Assembly: GCA_032718565.1 (NCBI GenBank)
Contig: JAVGVS010000289.1
Coordinates: 304,001-368,000 of the forward strand
DNA: 64,000 bases
Origin: Distichodus sexfasciatus
Taxonomy: Eukaryota > Chordata > Actinopteri > Characiformes > Distichodontidae
Reading direction: 5' to 3'
The translations under genes and the position numbers were made by a program. The first letter of the stretch is position 1. Every line of letters starts with the position of its first letter. The notes beneath the pieces are model-generated. The model ran no database searches. It was not told the origin of the DNA and saw only the letters and a program-made list of their open reading frames with translations. Shown piece by piece: positions 21,312 to 32,880 of the stretch.

Positions 21312-22857
21312 CAGTACTGTGCAAGGTTTTGAGCAGGTGTGAAAAAAATGCTATAAACAAAAATGCTTTCAAAAATGGAAGTGTTAATCATTTATTTTTC
21401 ATCCAATCAACAAAATGCAGTGAATGAACAAGAGAAATCTAAATCAAATCAATATTTGGTGTGACCACCCTTTGCCTTCGAAACAGCATCAGTTCTTCTA
21501 GGTACACTTGCACACAGTTTTTGAAGGAATTCGGCTAGTAGGTTGTTCCAAACATCTTGGAGAACTAACCATGGATCTTCTGTGGATGTAAACTCTCCAT
21601 CCTTCTGTCTCTTCATGTAATCCCAGACGATGTTGAGATCAGGAAACCTGGCAGAATTTACACCATCACTTCAGGACTTCTTATTCTTCTTTCGCTGAAG
21701 ATAGTTCTTAATATGAGTTTGGCTGTATATGTTTAAAGTGCGTTGTCCTGCTGCCAGAATAAATTGTTGGGGCCAATCATCGCCTCCCTGATAATTGTAC
21801 GTGATGGATAAGTATCTGCTTGTATTTCTCAGCGTGAGCACCATTAATCTATTAAATCTCAACTCCATTTGCGAAATGCAGCCCCAAGCGATTCAAGGAA
21901 CATCCACCATGCTTCTGTTGCCTGCAGACACTCATTATTATAGCAGCTCTCTCCAGCCTTCGACGAACAAACTGTCTTGTGCTACAGCCAAATATTTCAG
22001 GTACGATTCATCAGTCCAGAGCACCTGCTGCTGCCCAGTTCCTATGTTTTTTGTGCATACTTGAGTAAGCTTGGCCTTGTTTTCCACGTCAGAGGTATGG
22101 CTTTTTAACAACTCTTCCGGCGAAGACCACTTCTGGCCAGAACCTCCAGAACAGTAGATGGGTGTACACCTGTGTCCCACTGGTTTCTGCCAGTTCTGAG
22201 CTGATGGCACTGCTGGACATCTTCGATTTGGTAATAAGCTGATGTGTCTTTCATCTGCTGCAAGTTTCCTTGGCCGACCCTCGTCTACAATCCTCCGCGT
22301 TGCCTGTTTCCTTGTGGCTTCTTCAAAAGGCTTGGAGCTCAGCATCTTGAAACTAGTCTGTTTGAAATCTTTCTCTCCCCGAGACCTTGCTGATGCAGTA
22401 TAACTACCTTGTGTCTTGTTGCTGTGCTCAATCTTGCCATGACATGAAACTATCTTCCACAACCTCACCTTGGTAGCAGAGTTTGGCTGTTCCTCACCCA
22501 GTTTTAAGCCTCCTACACAGCTGTTTCTGTTTCAGTTAATGACTATGTTTCAACCTACGTGTGACATTGATGATCATTAGCACCTGTTTGGTATAATTGG
22601 TTGATCATACACCTGACTATAATCCTACAAAAATCCCCTGACTTTGTGCAAATTAGCTGCCTATAGGTGATTTGATGCTGGTTTGAAGGCAAAAGGTAGT
22701 AACACCAAATATTGATTTGATTTATATTTTTCCTTTGTTCGCTCACTTTACATTTTGTAAATTGATAAAAATAAGCAATCATTATTTATATTTCTGAAAG
22801 CATTCTTTGTTTACAGCATTTTTTCACACCTGCCTAAAACTTTTGCACAGTACTGTA
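21310..22857 (-). mobile_element. Tc1-like transposon, nearly full length but decayed
   Basis: The inverted ends begin TACAGTACTGTGCAAGGTTT (left) and the complement TACAGTACTGTGCAAAAGTT (right), and stay similar for about 60 bases through GTGTGAAAAAATGCTGTAAA. The element is 1548 bp with TA at both ends, close to the normal Tc1-like length. The coding strand is minus. Segments of the transposase are spread over different frames (see 21430-22468). Confidence 0.88.
21430..22468 (-). pseudogene. Broken Tc1-like transposase
   Basis: The longest open piece (21938-22468, 176 codons) covers an N-terminal to middle portion, including a GRPRKLAADE stretch like the GRPRK linker of Tc1 transposases and a WTDES motif that fits the first catalytic Asp region. 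Further along, pieces around 21671-21868 and 21440-21660 read like the second catalytic region and the C-terminus (for example VWDYMKRQKDGEFTSTEDPW in another frame, ending in an AKGGHTKY-like tail). Frame changes and stops separate them, so no functional protein is possible. Confidence 0.75.
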
Positions 22858-25348
22858 CGTGTCATATATATGATTAGCTGATGATGAACATAAACATCCA
22901 TGGTTCAGATAATAGTTCAGGATAAGCCACGATACAATATACTACATGGCAGTAGGCAGGATTCCTCCTCTATATATATAGTGTGTAATTAATTGGTTAA
23001 TTCATTCATTAATTCATTCAACTGTTATATCCAGTATACAGGATTTACAAATATACAGTATGTGGTATAAGGATTACTATTAAATGTTTAATAAAAATAA
23101 ATAGAAATCAAACCAAGGAAACTACAAACAAGAAAACATTACAAAGGCAAAGACACAGGGGTGGCTTAAAACCCCCAAAACACAGGTGGAACAAACCTAA
23201 ACAAGAACATGGAACATGAGCACACATCAGCATATATTGACCAAACAGGGGATCTCAATGGTTGTGACAATGTAACTTAACTGTGGTGTCCCTGGGTCCC
23301 GTTCAGTTGCCCCTCTGATATTCAATACCCTACTAAAACAGTATAGAGTATTTTATTCTGTATAGACTACTATATAAGTTGTTTTACGAATGCTATTTTT
23401 TTAGTTATTACTGTTTTGAAGCTAGTTCAAGTGGGTCAGGTGTTCAAAGCACAGTGTTCAAAGCTTGGCTTATTTAACGAATAAGTACCAGCCACAACTG
23501 CTAAAACACATTGAAATAGAGCTGCAACTTCAACTGATTAATAGAAGAAGAAGAAAAAAAAGATTGTTTTTCATTAGTGGGAGGACAGTGCACTGACAGC
23601 AAGCTTGGCCCATTCATCAGTCATGCACTCAGCAAGTTACCTCTACAGTGATGACATGTAAAGATAGAGATGATCTCAAGTGAGAGAATTTGGGGCCACA
23701 CTAGGGGCACACTGCTGGGTATTCCAGGGCTTCATCTTTTAAATGCACAAATGTTTCCTCGCTTGACTCCCGTGTGTCTCTGATGAAAAGTCAGAAACAG
23801 AGCAGCAGTGCAGACCCGAAGAAGCGTGCAGAGATGTCACTGAGAGAATAATTTCCAGGCACTACCCTAGAGAGCTCTTCTGCTCCAATGATTGCCTCGA
23901 GCACCAAACTAAATCCACTAAATCATGAATGCATATACTTAGGAAAACCTGCAGGATTCCAGGAAACCCATCGCTCGTCCTGCTGTGGTGAGCCCAGCGA
24001 CAACAGTCTGACAGGATAAGAAACTTGTGTTCAGGTCAGCGCAGTGTACTATATCTGACAGCGAGCCTTGTTGCAACACTAGGCCCAATATTTTTACTTC
24101 TTCACCAGAAGGGCAGGGGTGCCTTGAACTAATGAGAGAGCACACGTAACATCTCCAAAACACTTTAGAACTTGCATCTCCCCCACCAGTGCCTCATGGC
24201 AACAGGCTACAGCTCACGGAGGGCAAAGTCACACAGGCTTAGCAGTAATGAGGGAAGACAGATGGGAGAAAGTGTTCCAGGTCGCCATTGCTCAGGTCAT
24301 TCCTATGTGCTTCTCATCCCTGTGAGATACATGTCAGAGCCGTGTGACTGATCCGAGTGGCTTTGGGGGCCTTGGTTCAACAATCTCATCACTGACAGTG
24401 CTAAGTTGGGAAGATTGACATGTCTTTAATGACAAATAGGTGATTATTATGAATATGGTAGAATGTAAGAGGCATAGTGAGATAAAAATAAAGCTGAAAT
24501 GCATAGCTTCTGTAGTAAATGCACTGCATAACACTGGAAAGTTTCTCCCGAGACAGGGCCCGGGAGATTTCTACATTCTCCACAAGAGAACTAAACATCA
24601 TGTGACAATAGCAGGTGCAGCCCAAATCCTTTTAATAGGCAAAGCAGCTGACAGACTTAGGAAAGATATGACTTAATTAGAAGTGATAAAGGTCATGCTA
24701 TTAAAACACAACTTGAATCATCGATGCAAAGACAGGAGGTGAAACCTTATATTTTGAAAAATATTGTGAGACAATAGGAAAAGAAATACATTTTACCTTG
24801 TTTATCTCAATTATGCATTTTAATTGTGCATCTTACTGCTGGAATTTCTCATGTTTTTGACCAGTAATATTTGAGTAGTTTGCTTTGTTTATCAGTTTTG
24901 TGTTATCAGATGCCTAAAAAAAAGAGTGCAACATTTCAAAGAGCTGTATGTCTGGCTTCAACATCCTTCTGCATAAGAAAAAAAAGTTCTATATCTAGTG
25001 CAAACGTCATGCAAATCTAATGTGATAACAGTGTATTTACTAGTCTGTCTGTAAAAACGCCTGCTGAAGCCTGAATTCTTTAAGCTGTCATATCAGCCAT
25101 TCCCTCTCTTGCACATTAATAGAAAGATATAAGTGTATTTATGCATTGAGAATGTTTCTCAGTTTTTAGCATGTGGCTGTTGATGGCATTCTTTTGCTGC
25201 TTGTTTTTTTTTCTAGTGGCAAAACTGCTTTTTCTTTGGACTGTATAAATATATTCTAAATATGAATTTACTTTGATGAATATCTATTTCTGATATGAAA
25301 ATTGGTGGCAAATGACAAAGCTGAGAATGTCTTGCATTTGTTTTGCAG
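22858..25348. other. 3' part of the receptor intron, no feature recognised
   Basis: No transposon or exon was identified. The last 40 bases contain the acceptor of exon 2 with a T-rich tract. Confidence 0.5.
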
Positions 25349-26217
25349 GGAACATATTTGTTGTGAGCCTGGCAGTAGCTGACCTTGTGGTGGCTGTTTA
25401 CCCATATCCCCTGGTGCTGATGTCCATTTTCCACAATGGATGGAACCTGGGCTTCGTCCACTGCCAAATCAGCGGCTTCCTGATGGGACTGAGTGTCATT
25501 GGATCCATATTTAACATTACTGGCATTGCTATTAATCGCTACTGTTATATTTGTCACAGCCTCAAATATGACAAGCTCTACAGTGACAAAAACTCCCTGT
25601 GTTACGTCCTCCTTATCTGGATACTGACTGTGGTCGCTATAGTGCCAAACTTCTACGTGGGCTCGCTGCAGTACGACTCCCGGGTGTACTCGTGTACCTT
25701 CGCCCAGTCGGCCAGTTCAGCCTACACCATCGCTGTGGTCTTTTTCCATTTCATTTTGCCGATTTTGATTGTCACCTACTGCTACCTGAGGATCTGGATA
25801 TTGGTCATTCAGGTGCGGAGGCGCGTCAAGCCCGAGTTCCGGCCCAAGCTGACGCCACACGACGTGAGGAACTTCGTCACCATGTTTGTGGTGTTTGTGC
25901 TTTTCGCTGTTTGCTGGGCCCCCCTCAACTTCATCGGCCTGGCCGTGGCCGTGGACCCGGAGCGGGTTGCGCCTCTCATTCCCGAGTGGCTTTTTGTGTC
26001 CAGTTACTTCATGGCCTATTTCAACAGCTGCCTTAATGCAATCGTCTACGGACTGCTCAATCAGAACTTCCGAAGAGAGTACAAAAAAATCATCATCTCG
26101 TTTTGCACTGCAAAGATGTTCTTCCCAGACAGCTCTAACGAAGCTGCAGACAGGATCAAAAGCAAGCCATCCCCTTTAATGACAAACAACAACCAAGTAA
26201 AAGTAGATTCAGTATAA
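25349..26217 (+). CDS. mtnr1a: Melatonin receptor type 1A, exon 2 (residues 63-351)
   Basis: This exon encodes TM2 to the C-terminus of the receptor. Seen in the joined protein: D74 in TM2 (SLAVADLVVAVYPYP), C101 and C178 for the extracellular disulfide, and NRY (125-127) in place of DRY followed by CYICHSLKYDKLYS, a melatonin receptor hallmark. H196 lies in TM5, the CWAP motif is at 251-254 in TM6, and NAIVY (292-296) replaces NPxxY in TM7. C315 in the tail is a candidate palmitoylation site. The tail ends KPSPLMTNNN...VKVDSV, which matches MTNR1A rather than the 1B or 1C types, so I call 1A; the fish paralogue cannot be told. The terminal DSV can bind PDZ domains in the mammalian protein. 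TAA stop at 26215-26217. All seven helices look intact, so the gene appears functional. Confidence 0.97.
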
Positions 26218-26510
26218 ACTCTGAAAGACTTGGCAGACACTGTGAACACAAAATATACCAAATACCATCTCAGTCTCTGAATAGTATACAAAAATATATA
26301 ATACAAGTATCAAATATATCCAAATGTACAGGGTGTATGAATTAACTGTTTTTTTTATAAGGTGCATTGCAAATATCTTCTGTCTCAATGTTTACAACAT
26401 TTCATAATGGAGGGAATATGTATTTATTTAGTATATGACTTTTGGCATTTTCTTAAAGAGATTATACTTATTGTACAACAAACTATGCTCACATGGTTCT
26501 CAGTGTGAAA

Positions 26511-26516
26511 AATAAA
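26511..26516 (+). promoter_or_regulatory. mtnr1a: Candidate polyadenylation signal of the melatonin receptor gene
   Basis: This is the first canonical AATAAA hexamer after the stop, about 294 bases downstream. It would give a short 3' untranslated region. Another AATAAA lies at about 26970 as an alternative. Confidence 0.5.
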
Positions 26517-27133
26517 GAGAAGAATGACCTAAATAAGCACAAACATTTCATATGGATTTGACAAAGAGATTTGATGATCTCACTCAGAATTTGTCTCAGA
26601 CGCCTCCTGCTTCCCACTCACAGTTTTTGCCTGTAGCACATATCTAAGCCACTTAGATCAACATGATACATAATTTCCCAAAACTTTCCGCGATAGAACT
26701 TCTGAGCTTACCAACAAAACTTTGAACAATTATTATTTGTGCCAACAGATTAATGCTTTGTTGAATTCAAATATCAGTGCCCACAGACACAGTGCTGAAA
26801 CCACAACACAAGCATGACTAATGTTCTATGTTTTTGATGGGCCAGTTTTAAGTTGTCAAGTTTTAATGTACTGCTAAAATTGCTGGGGGTTACAATTTTA
26901 ACAGGGATCATTTGCTATAACAGTTGCAAGAAGTATTTCTGCGTGTTCAACTGATGCATCACTTGACTGGAAAATAAATAACACTAATTCATTAAAGATT
27001 GTAGAGAGCATTTCTCAGGACCAACAGGCTCATTCTGACATTTAGAGGGTCTTAAAATTAATCCAATAATTGATGCATTGAGATGCAGACGTGGAGGATT
27101 CTGCATTAGATGCAGACCATAATCAATTATATC
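26517..27133. other. Downstream flank, nothing recognised
   Basis: The sequence is AT-rich and unique-looking. If the signal at 26511 is not used, part of it may be receptor 3' untranslated region. Confidence 0.4.
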
Positions 27134-27419
27134 GGGGGTTTTCAACTGGTGGTCTGCTGCCCCTGTGGGTCCGCTGTGGCAATGTAGGTGGTCCGTGACA
27201 TGCAATCCAGTTTCACTACTGAAATCCCTTTTTAATTTTTTTTTTCATTTTATTTATTTTTCAAAACATTTCCAGACGATTTGGTCATCTCTGACCTCTT
27301 GCATAATGAATTCAATGCAAATATCTAAAAAGTAAAAGATAAAAAAGCTAACCCCCCATGTTCAGACTGCTTAGTCTGAGTGGTGGTCCCTGGAACAGAA
27401 GCAGTTGAAAACCAAAGGG
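27134..27419. mobile_element. 286-bp hAT-type MITE with perfect 8-bp target duplication
   Basis: The element begins GGGGGTTTTCAACTGGTGG and ends with the complement CCCTTTGGTTTTCAACTG. It is flanked by ATTATATC at 27126-27133 and again at 27420-27427. The 8-bp duplication and the GGTTTTCAACTG terminus fit the hAT superfamily. It has no coding capacity. Confidence 0.85.
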
Positions 27420-27549
27420 ATTATATCACAATGACATTGCTTGGTGATTTTCTGGCTACATAAAATTCTAATTAAAAAGACACAGTAGCAACTATGGCTG
27501 CACAATCTGCGATCCATGCCCAATCTGCGTGTAATGTGAAGTAATGTAG

Positions 27550-27665
27550 AAAAATTGGGAGGCATCATAATGCATCAAGATATTGCATCGAATCAAATCG
27601 TTGACCTGATAATCAGAATTGAATTGAATCATGAGACCAGTGAAGGTTCACACCTCTAGTGACAT
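27550..27665. repeat. Possible hAT-derived fragment
   Basis: The phrases ATTGCATCGAATCAAATCGTTG and TTCACACCTCTAGT (given in pieces) resemble the end of a common fish hAT repeat with the ATCGAATCG motif. Only one end is seen. Confidence 0.35.
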
Positions 27666-27706
27666 GCAGTTACATATATTTAGTCATTATTCCAATCTCT
27701 ATCGAG

Positions 27707-28034
27707 GTCTCAAGGACCGGAGCCTATCCTGGAAACTCTGGACGCAAAGCGGGGACCAACCCTGGGCAGGCGCCGACACACCGGATGGCACACACTCTCA
27801 CACAATCACATTCCCATTCACACCTTACCGGGCCAGTTTTAGAGTCCGCAATCAAAATATAGTGCACTCTTTTGGACTGTGGGAGGAAACCAGAGCACCC
27901 AGGGGAAACCCACGCAAACACGGGGAGAGCAAGCAAACACCACACAGAAAGGCCCTACGGATGACCCGGGGTTCGAACCCAGGACCTTCTCGCTGTAAGA
28001 CAGCAGTGCTAATCACTGTGCTACCGTGCCGCCC
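27707..28034 (-). repeat. tRNA-headed SINE, family 1 (long copy)
   Basis: Read on the minus strand, it starts GGGCGGCACGGTAGCACAG with a tRNA-like head, including a B-box-type GGTTCGAACCC (seen as GGGTTCGAACCC). It continues through TTTCTGTGTGGTG and CGTGGGTTTCCCC to the CCAGG-rich distal part, ending near AGGATAGGCTCC. No clear target duplication is seen, so it is probably older than the copy at 37906. Open frames across it (27631-28101 and others) are by-products of the repeat. Confidence 0.88.
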
Positions 28035-31000
28035 GATAAAAAGTTCATTCTTTAAATTTGAGTTCAAAGACTTACAAGCAAACATGTTCCCTGTGGTATA
28101 AACACATGAAGGCAAAATGGTGGAACACTGTGCAAATGCCATGGAACTATTAACAGACAGTATTCATATACACGTTTGGACTAGCATAATCAAGAGTTTC
28201 CAGGAGTACATTAAAATCCAATTCCAAATGTATTGTCCTAATTAATATCATAATTATGAATTAGCCATAATGGGGGCACCATTACGGTCAGTCATATTCA
28301 TAATGAATATGTTCAAGACAAGTCTCATAAAAATTAAAGCAGTCCTATGTCAGTGCAATGCTTCATATTGGCAGGCAGCGAAACCTTTCAAAAGGCTTGG
28401 GCCATCTGAGCAGGAAGAGATTTCTGGGACAAATGGAAGTGTTCTACAGATGCTCTTGTTGCACAGCGATGATGCCTCCTGTTGGTTGCTTTGAAAGCTT
28501 TCCAAATTCCAGGATGTCCCTCAGCGAACGAATTAGGTGTGTTGAACAATGTGTTTACACCCCCCCAAAAATGTACTATGGACATACCCATGCAGGATTC
28601 TATGTATCCATATTTCTTTTACATGAAAAGCATTATTGTGAATATTTGCATACATCATTCAGTGACTCATCCTGTGCAACCTGGCCATGCATGGTGTAGT
28701 ATCACACCGAGATATTTTATTTTAGGTCTAAGTACAAGCTCTGTACATTGACCTGCTTCCATGCCCACGGACGGTTATTTCTGTGCGCAGAGATGAAAAT
28801 GTCTCCAAATCGGAGAATCCTGAAGTAATTGCAATCGTCTCTCAAACTGTTTTGACAAAGGATCATGCTTCCTTTGAACGCAACCCCCATCCTTTTTATT
28901 CCTGGGCAGCTGAAATCCATGCCCTCCTCCACCCTCACCCTGCTCATCTTAATGAACTTGAAAAGATTAAATAAGCTTTTAGAGGATGAGCTTTGGCATA
29001 GCCACCCCCATCCTTGGAGATTTTTCTTTTTCTTTCTTTTTTCTTTAATCATAATGACATATTTTAGCCTGATTCTCAGGACAGGGTGTTAGGGACTACT
29101 GAAAAAGATCTCCGTCCAACAGTAAGTACATGAGGTATCTAGATAGACTTTAGATAGGGTGTGCAGTGACGGAGGAAGAGCAAGAAAACTCACTGCTCAC
29201 TACTGCTGGCAGTCTATTTTTTCTGTCAACTGACATCAATAGTGAAAAAAAGGCCCAATATGAGTTGAATCTGCCTCACACTGGTACTTGGTTCCTAAAG
29301 TATTATGCCTGATCCACTGTGGGGCTGCATCTGAGTGTGTGCTTAGTAAGGACAATATGTGCCAGAGTTGGTATAGTTTTCCCAGAAGATACATATGATA
29401 TCTACAGACACTGGTAGACTATCAACAATGCGGCCAAAGGCATGTGCATCCTTTCTCAAATAGGAAATCCAAAAGAGGAGAGACTGTACTGCGTTGCCCC
29501 CTCTCCCTGATTGGAGTTTTAATTGCTGAGAGGTCAAATGCATGAGCGTTTTTTCCGCAGGGTGTTTGTCTCTCACTGCTGCACAGTGTAAAGTCCCAGA
29601 GCAGCCTGGCATGGTGATGACATGTCACACAGTCTTGCGTGTCTGTGGACAATGTGGCCTTGTCGCGCCGCCGGGCCCAGCGTAAGCTGCTAGCGGAGAA
29701 ATCACACCATAGCGATTCCCCCTATGAACCTGCTCAGCTTCCTGGCTCAGCAGATTGGTAAAGTCTATTGTTTATGTGCATTTGGCCGGGGGAAATGAGA
29801 GCTGCATATGCATATGCAAGTGTAGGCGTGTGGGTGCGTGTGTGTGTGTGTGTGTGCATGCATACGCGTGTGAGACAAAGAGCGCCTGCAGAGGTAAGAT
29901 TGTGCTATCAGCAACTTTCACTCCAACCTGAAGCCATGAGAAGATGCGTAGAACAATTGTTCAGTCTTCTGTGGAATTGAAAACATTATTGCACCGTAAT
30001 TGAGTTAGCAACATCTACATTTAGTGTTTGGCTAGGGACTAGACTTTGAGAGGGGCGGCGTGTTGGAGTCTCACAACTCTACACTCTGCATTCCACCATG
30101 GCTCTCCATTGTGGACTAAGCCTCTCAACACACACAAGAGTCAGCTGGAAGGATAGAATCTATGTATTATTTCAATGTAATGCCTACACTTTCAAATCCC
30201 TCCCTAACTCCCCAAAATACCTTTTGGTTTGTTCATTCACACGTTAGTGGCAATGGAAACACTTTGTCATAGCGTGCAGTCAATCATAGACTGAACATAT
30301 CTGTTTTGTAGCTGTTAATTGAAACGAGGCAGATTCGTCCAAGGAGAATTCTGTTGGCTTATTTTACTAAACATAATTACATTGTGAACACCGCACTGAT
30401 ATTAGGCCAGAGCTGCATATACAATATACTTCTAACAGTTGATATGCTTCTTGTTACAAAGTTTTTCCAAGTTAGTCATGCACTTTCTTTGCTGTCAGAG
30501 TGTTAGAATTCATTGAACATTTGCCAAAAGAAAGCAGAAATGATAGCTTGATATTTTGCAAGTGCTGAAGTTGCCTACATCCCCTACTTCAAAGCATCTC
30601 CTCCTAACAAAAGTGTTACTATAAAGTGTCTTGGCAATGAAGACTCACGTCCTCATTGTTTCTGTGTACTCTTAACGGTTAATGGCTGCACCAAAGAAAG
30701 AATGTGAATAGAATAGTAGACAAATACTCCTTCTTATGGTTCTTTTAAAAAGCAGAATTTTACAACCCTGTAAACACTGTGCAAGGAACAGTTGTGTAAA
30801 ATGAAATCAGATTTAGCTGCAAGAGTGTTTTCTGTTTCCCTCACTGTGCACATATCTCTACTTTAATATTTCACACAAAATGAATTATTCAATATCTATG
30901 CACATCAATTCCATTTGCCGCACATGCATGTAATAATGCACAAGCAATAGTGATTTTATCACCAAAAGTTGTCATTACTCTTTCTATTAGAAGTCATGTA

Positions 31001-32767
31001 TCTGAGCCTGCATCACTCCTTGCATTTAAAGGATGAAAATATATTTGCATATCTAAACAACAGCATGCATACGTTTGAGTAAACTGAGGCTGAGCACTGA
31101 ATGAAGTGGAATTTCCTGATAAATAAAATAACACTGAAGGAACAAGAACTGTGCTATGGTATATGGTGTTTCAAGTTTTAAAACTGATTAGGTAGATGTT
31201 CATAATTGTTCAAATGGTATTGCTGTAGACCATAATAGTCAGTTGCACCTCATTAGTACCTAAAACCATGAGTCCAAATTCCTCAACCTGCAACCTCTTT
31301 CTGTGCTTCTGCTTCCCTCAAATGACCTAAGAGTGGAGTGGCTTAAAATCTCCAGGGTATGGAGAAATGAGTCCGCACAGAGGACTGCAGTGTTGTTGGG
31401 AAGAACATGCAACATAATGCACCTTAGGGCTGACAGTGACAACTACTACTCAGTCTTATCTTTTGGGTATCTACTACATGGACAAAACCTATATGTTTAA
31501 TGAAAAGAATGTAATGGAGAGGAAATATGAAATAGATAAAAGATGCAGAGTGTCATAAATTCATAATCTTTTATGGCCCATGTATATAGTCTTCCTTTAA
31601 ATCAATATAGGTGCACATTTTTGAAGAAAAGCATAAATGCAGACGCGTTCATTACAAATAGCAGCAGTCATATTTCATTCCTCACTAGGTATTTTTAGTC
31701 CAGCATAAAGCACTGTGTGACAGGTTGATTGGGCGGTATTGGAGGGAACCCACGTGCAACCTGGAGACTTAATCTCTTTACACTTTACCTTCTTTCTACA
31801 TACTGTGACATCACATTTACATCCACCTTCCAAACAAACGAGTCCTCAGGCTTAAGATGGCAGTCTAAAGATAAACTTTGTGTCACACAGATGTTGAGCA
31901 ATGTATTAAGGAGTAAATTCATCCGACTCAGAAACGGTTTGATCCAGATTTTTAAAGGAAAAATTCCACAGAGTAAGAAGAGAGGGGAGATATCTTGCTT
32001 AATGAGGAATAATTGACTGACCTAGAACCACTCATAATTCCCTTTTAATATGAATATTCATGAATTTTTAAACACAGACTTCATTGTATAGCGGCAGCTT
32101 TCATGAGCTTTAAATTAAATGGTAAAGCTAATTAACCAGTGTGTAGCCACACTTTATCCTCCACAGAATAAAACAACTGCCCAGGAATCCCAAAGACTGC
32201 AGCAGCTTCAGGCAGTGACTTGATTAGTGACTGATCTTCAATTCCACGGCATATACTAGGCAGAGATGATATATTTTCTGTGCAGTAATGACAGTGAATG
32301 GCTTTAAGCTTCTCTGTTTCTCGATGCTATATGCCCCTTCAAACCAACAAGATGTTACATGGGAAATGACCTGGTTTCATGCCCAATATTTAATTTTGAC
32401 CACCTTAAGACTTTTTATTTTGAAACTGTGTGCATTGTATAAGGATTTTTCATATACCAAGGTAAAATACTATGTGGGGAGAGGGATGGGCTCGGCAAAC
32501 CTCAGGAGATTACATCTTGTTGACAGTGAATAGTTTGAAAGGATATCTTACATTGGAGGGGGAAAGTCAGAAACGGCACACAGGAAAGGCAAGAAGGAAA
32601 AACAGTCAGGAAATATTTAGCACATTCTTCCACTTTTTCCTGTTCTGCAAGGCTTTAAAATGAAGTCCCATCGGTTACAGGAGGTGTTTTCAAGAGTCAG
32701 AGCCTATGAGGTTAATCTCATTCAGAGGAAGTGAGTTCAGTCAAGCATCAGATGCATGTGAATCATC
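28035..32767. other. Intergenic desert, no supported gene
   Basis: No exon, RNA gene or transposon was identified. Small open frames on both strands near 28270-29652 have no recognisable domains. A short TG-rich tract lies at about 29830-29860. An AT-rich block at 28230-28320 has repeated ATAATGAAT/TAATTA words. Confidence 0.5.
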
Positions 32768-32880
32768 AAGGGAGCAAGAAGGGAAGAAGGAAGGAGAAGC
32801 GAGAGCCAGAGAGAACGGAAAAGGGGGAGTGGGAGAGAAAGTATGGGAGGGGGAAAGAGAAAGACACCAGAGGCAAAGCA
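32768..32880 (+). repeat. Polypurine tract
   Basis: About 110 bases are mostly A and G on the + strand, with few pyrimidines (AAGGGAGCAAGAAGGGAAGA onwards). Such tracts can form triplex DNA. The 60-codon minus-strand frame here is a by-product. Confidence 0.8.

Larger units (their letters stand above)
9367..25348 (+). other. mtnr1a: Single large phase-1 intron of the melatonin receptor gene
   Basis: The intron runs from donor GTAAGT at 9367 to acceptor TTGTTTTGCAG ending at 25348, 15,982 bp. A single long intron after the first transmembrane helix is the known layout of vertebrate melatonin receptor genes. It contains a DD38E-type Tc1 relic, hAT-like elements, SINE pieces, a (CT)n and a (TA)n tract, a Tc1-derived MITE and a second Tc1-like element. 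9387-14082 and 22858-25311 show no recognisable feature. Small open frames inside it (for example 12317-12559) look like chance. Confidence 0.9.

Noticed and set aside
22960..23045. ATTCATTCATTAATTCATTC simple-sequence patch
   Set aside because: A short degenerate simple repeat. It could be the tail of an old SINE, but no body was found.
25213..25557. 114-codon minus-strand frame at exon 2
   Set aside because: It is antisense to the receptor and has no recognisable domain.
25599..26179. Alternative + strand frames over exon 2
   Set aside because: These are shadows of the receptor coding sequence. The receptor frame carries all the known motifs.
27700..28040. tRNA gene from A-box/B-box-like words
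   Set aside because: The words belong to the head of a SINE. The sequence does not fold as a complete tRNA and is repeated elsewhere in the window.
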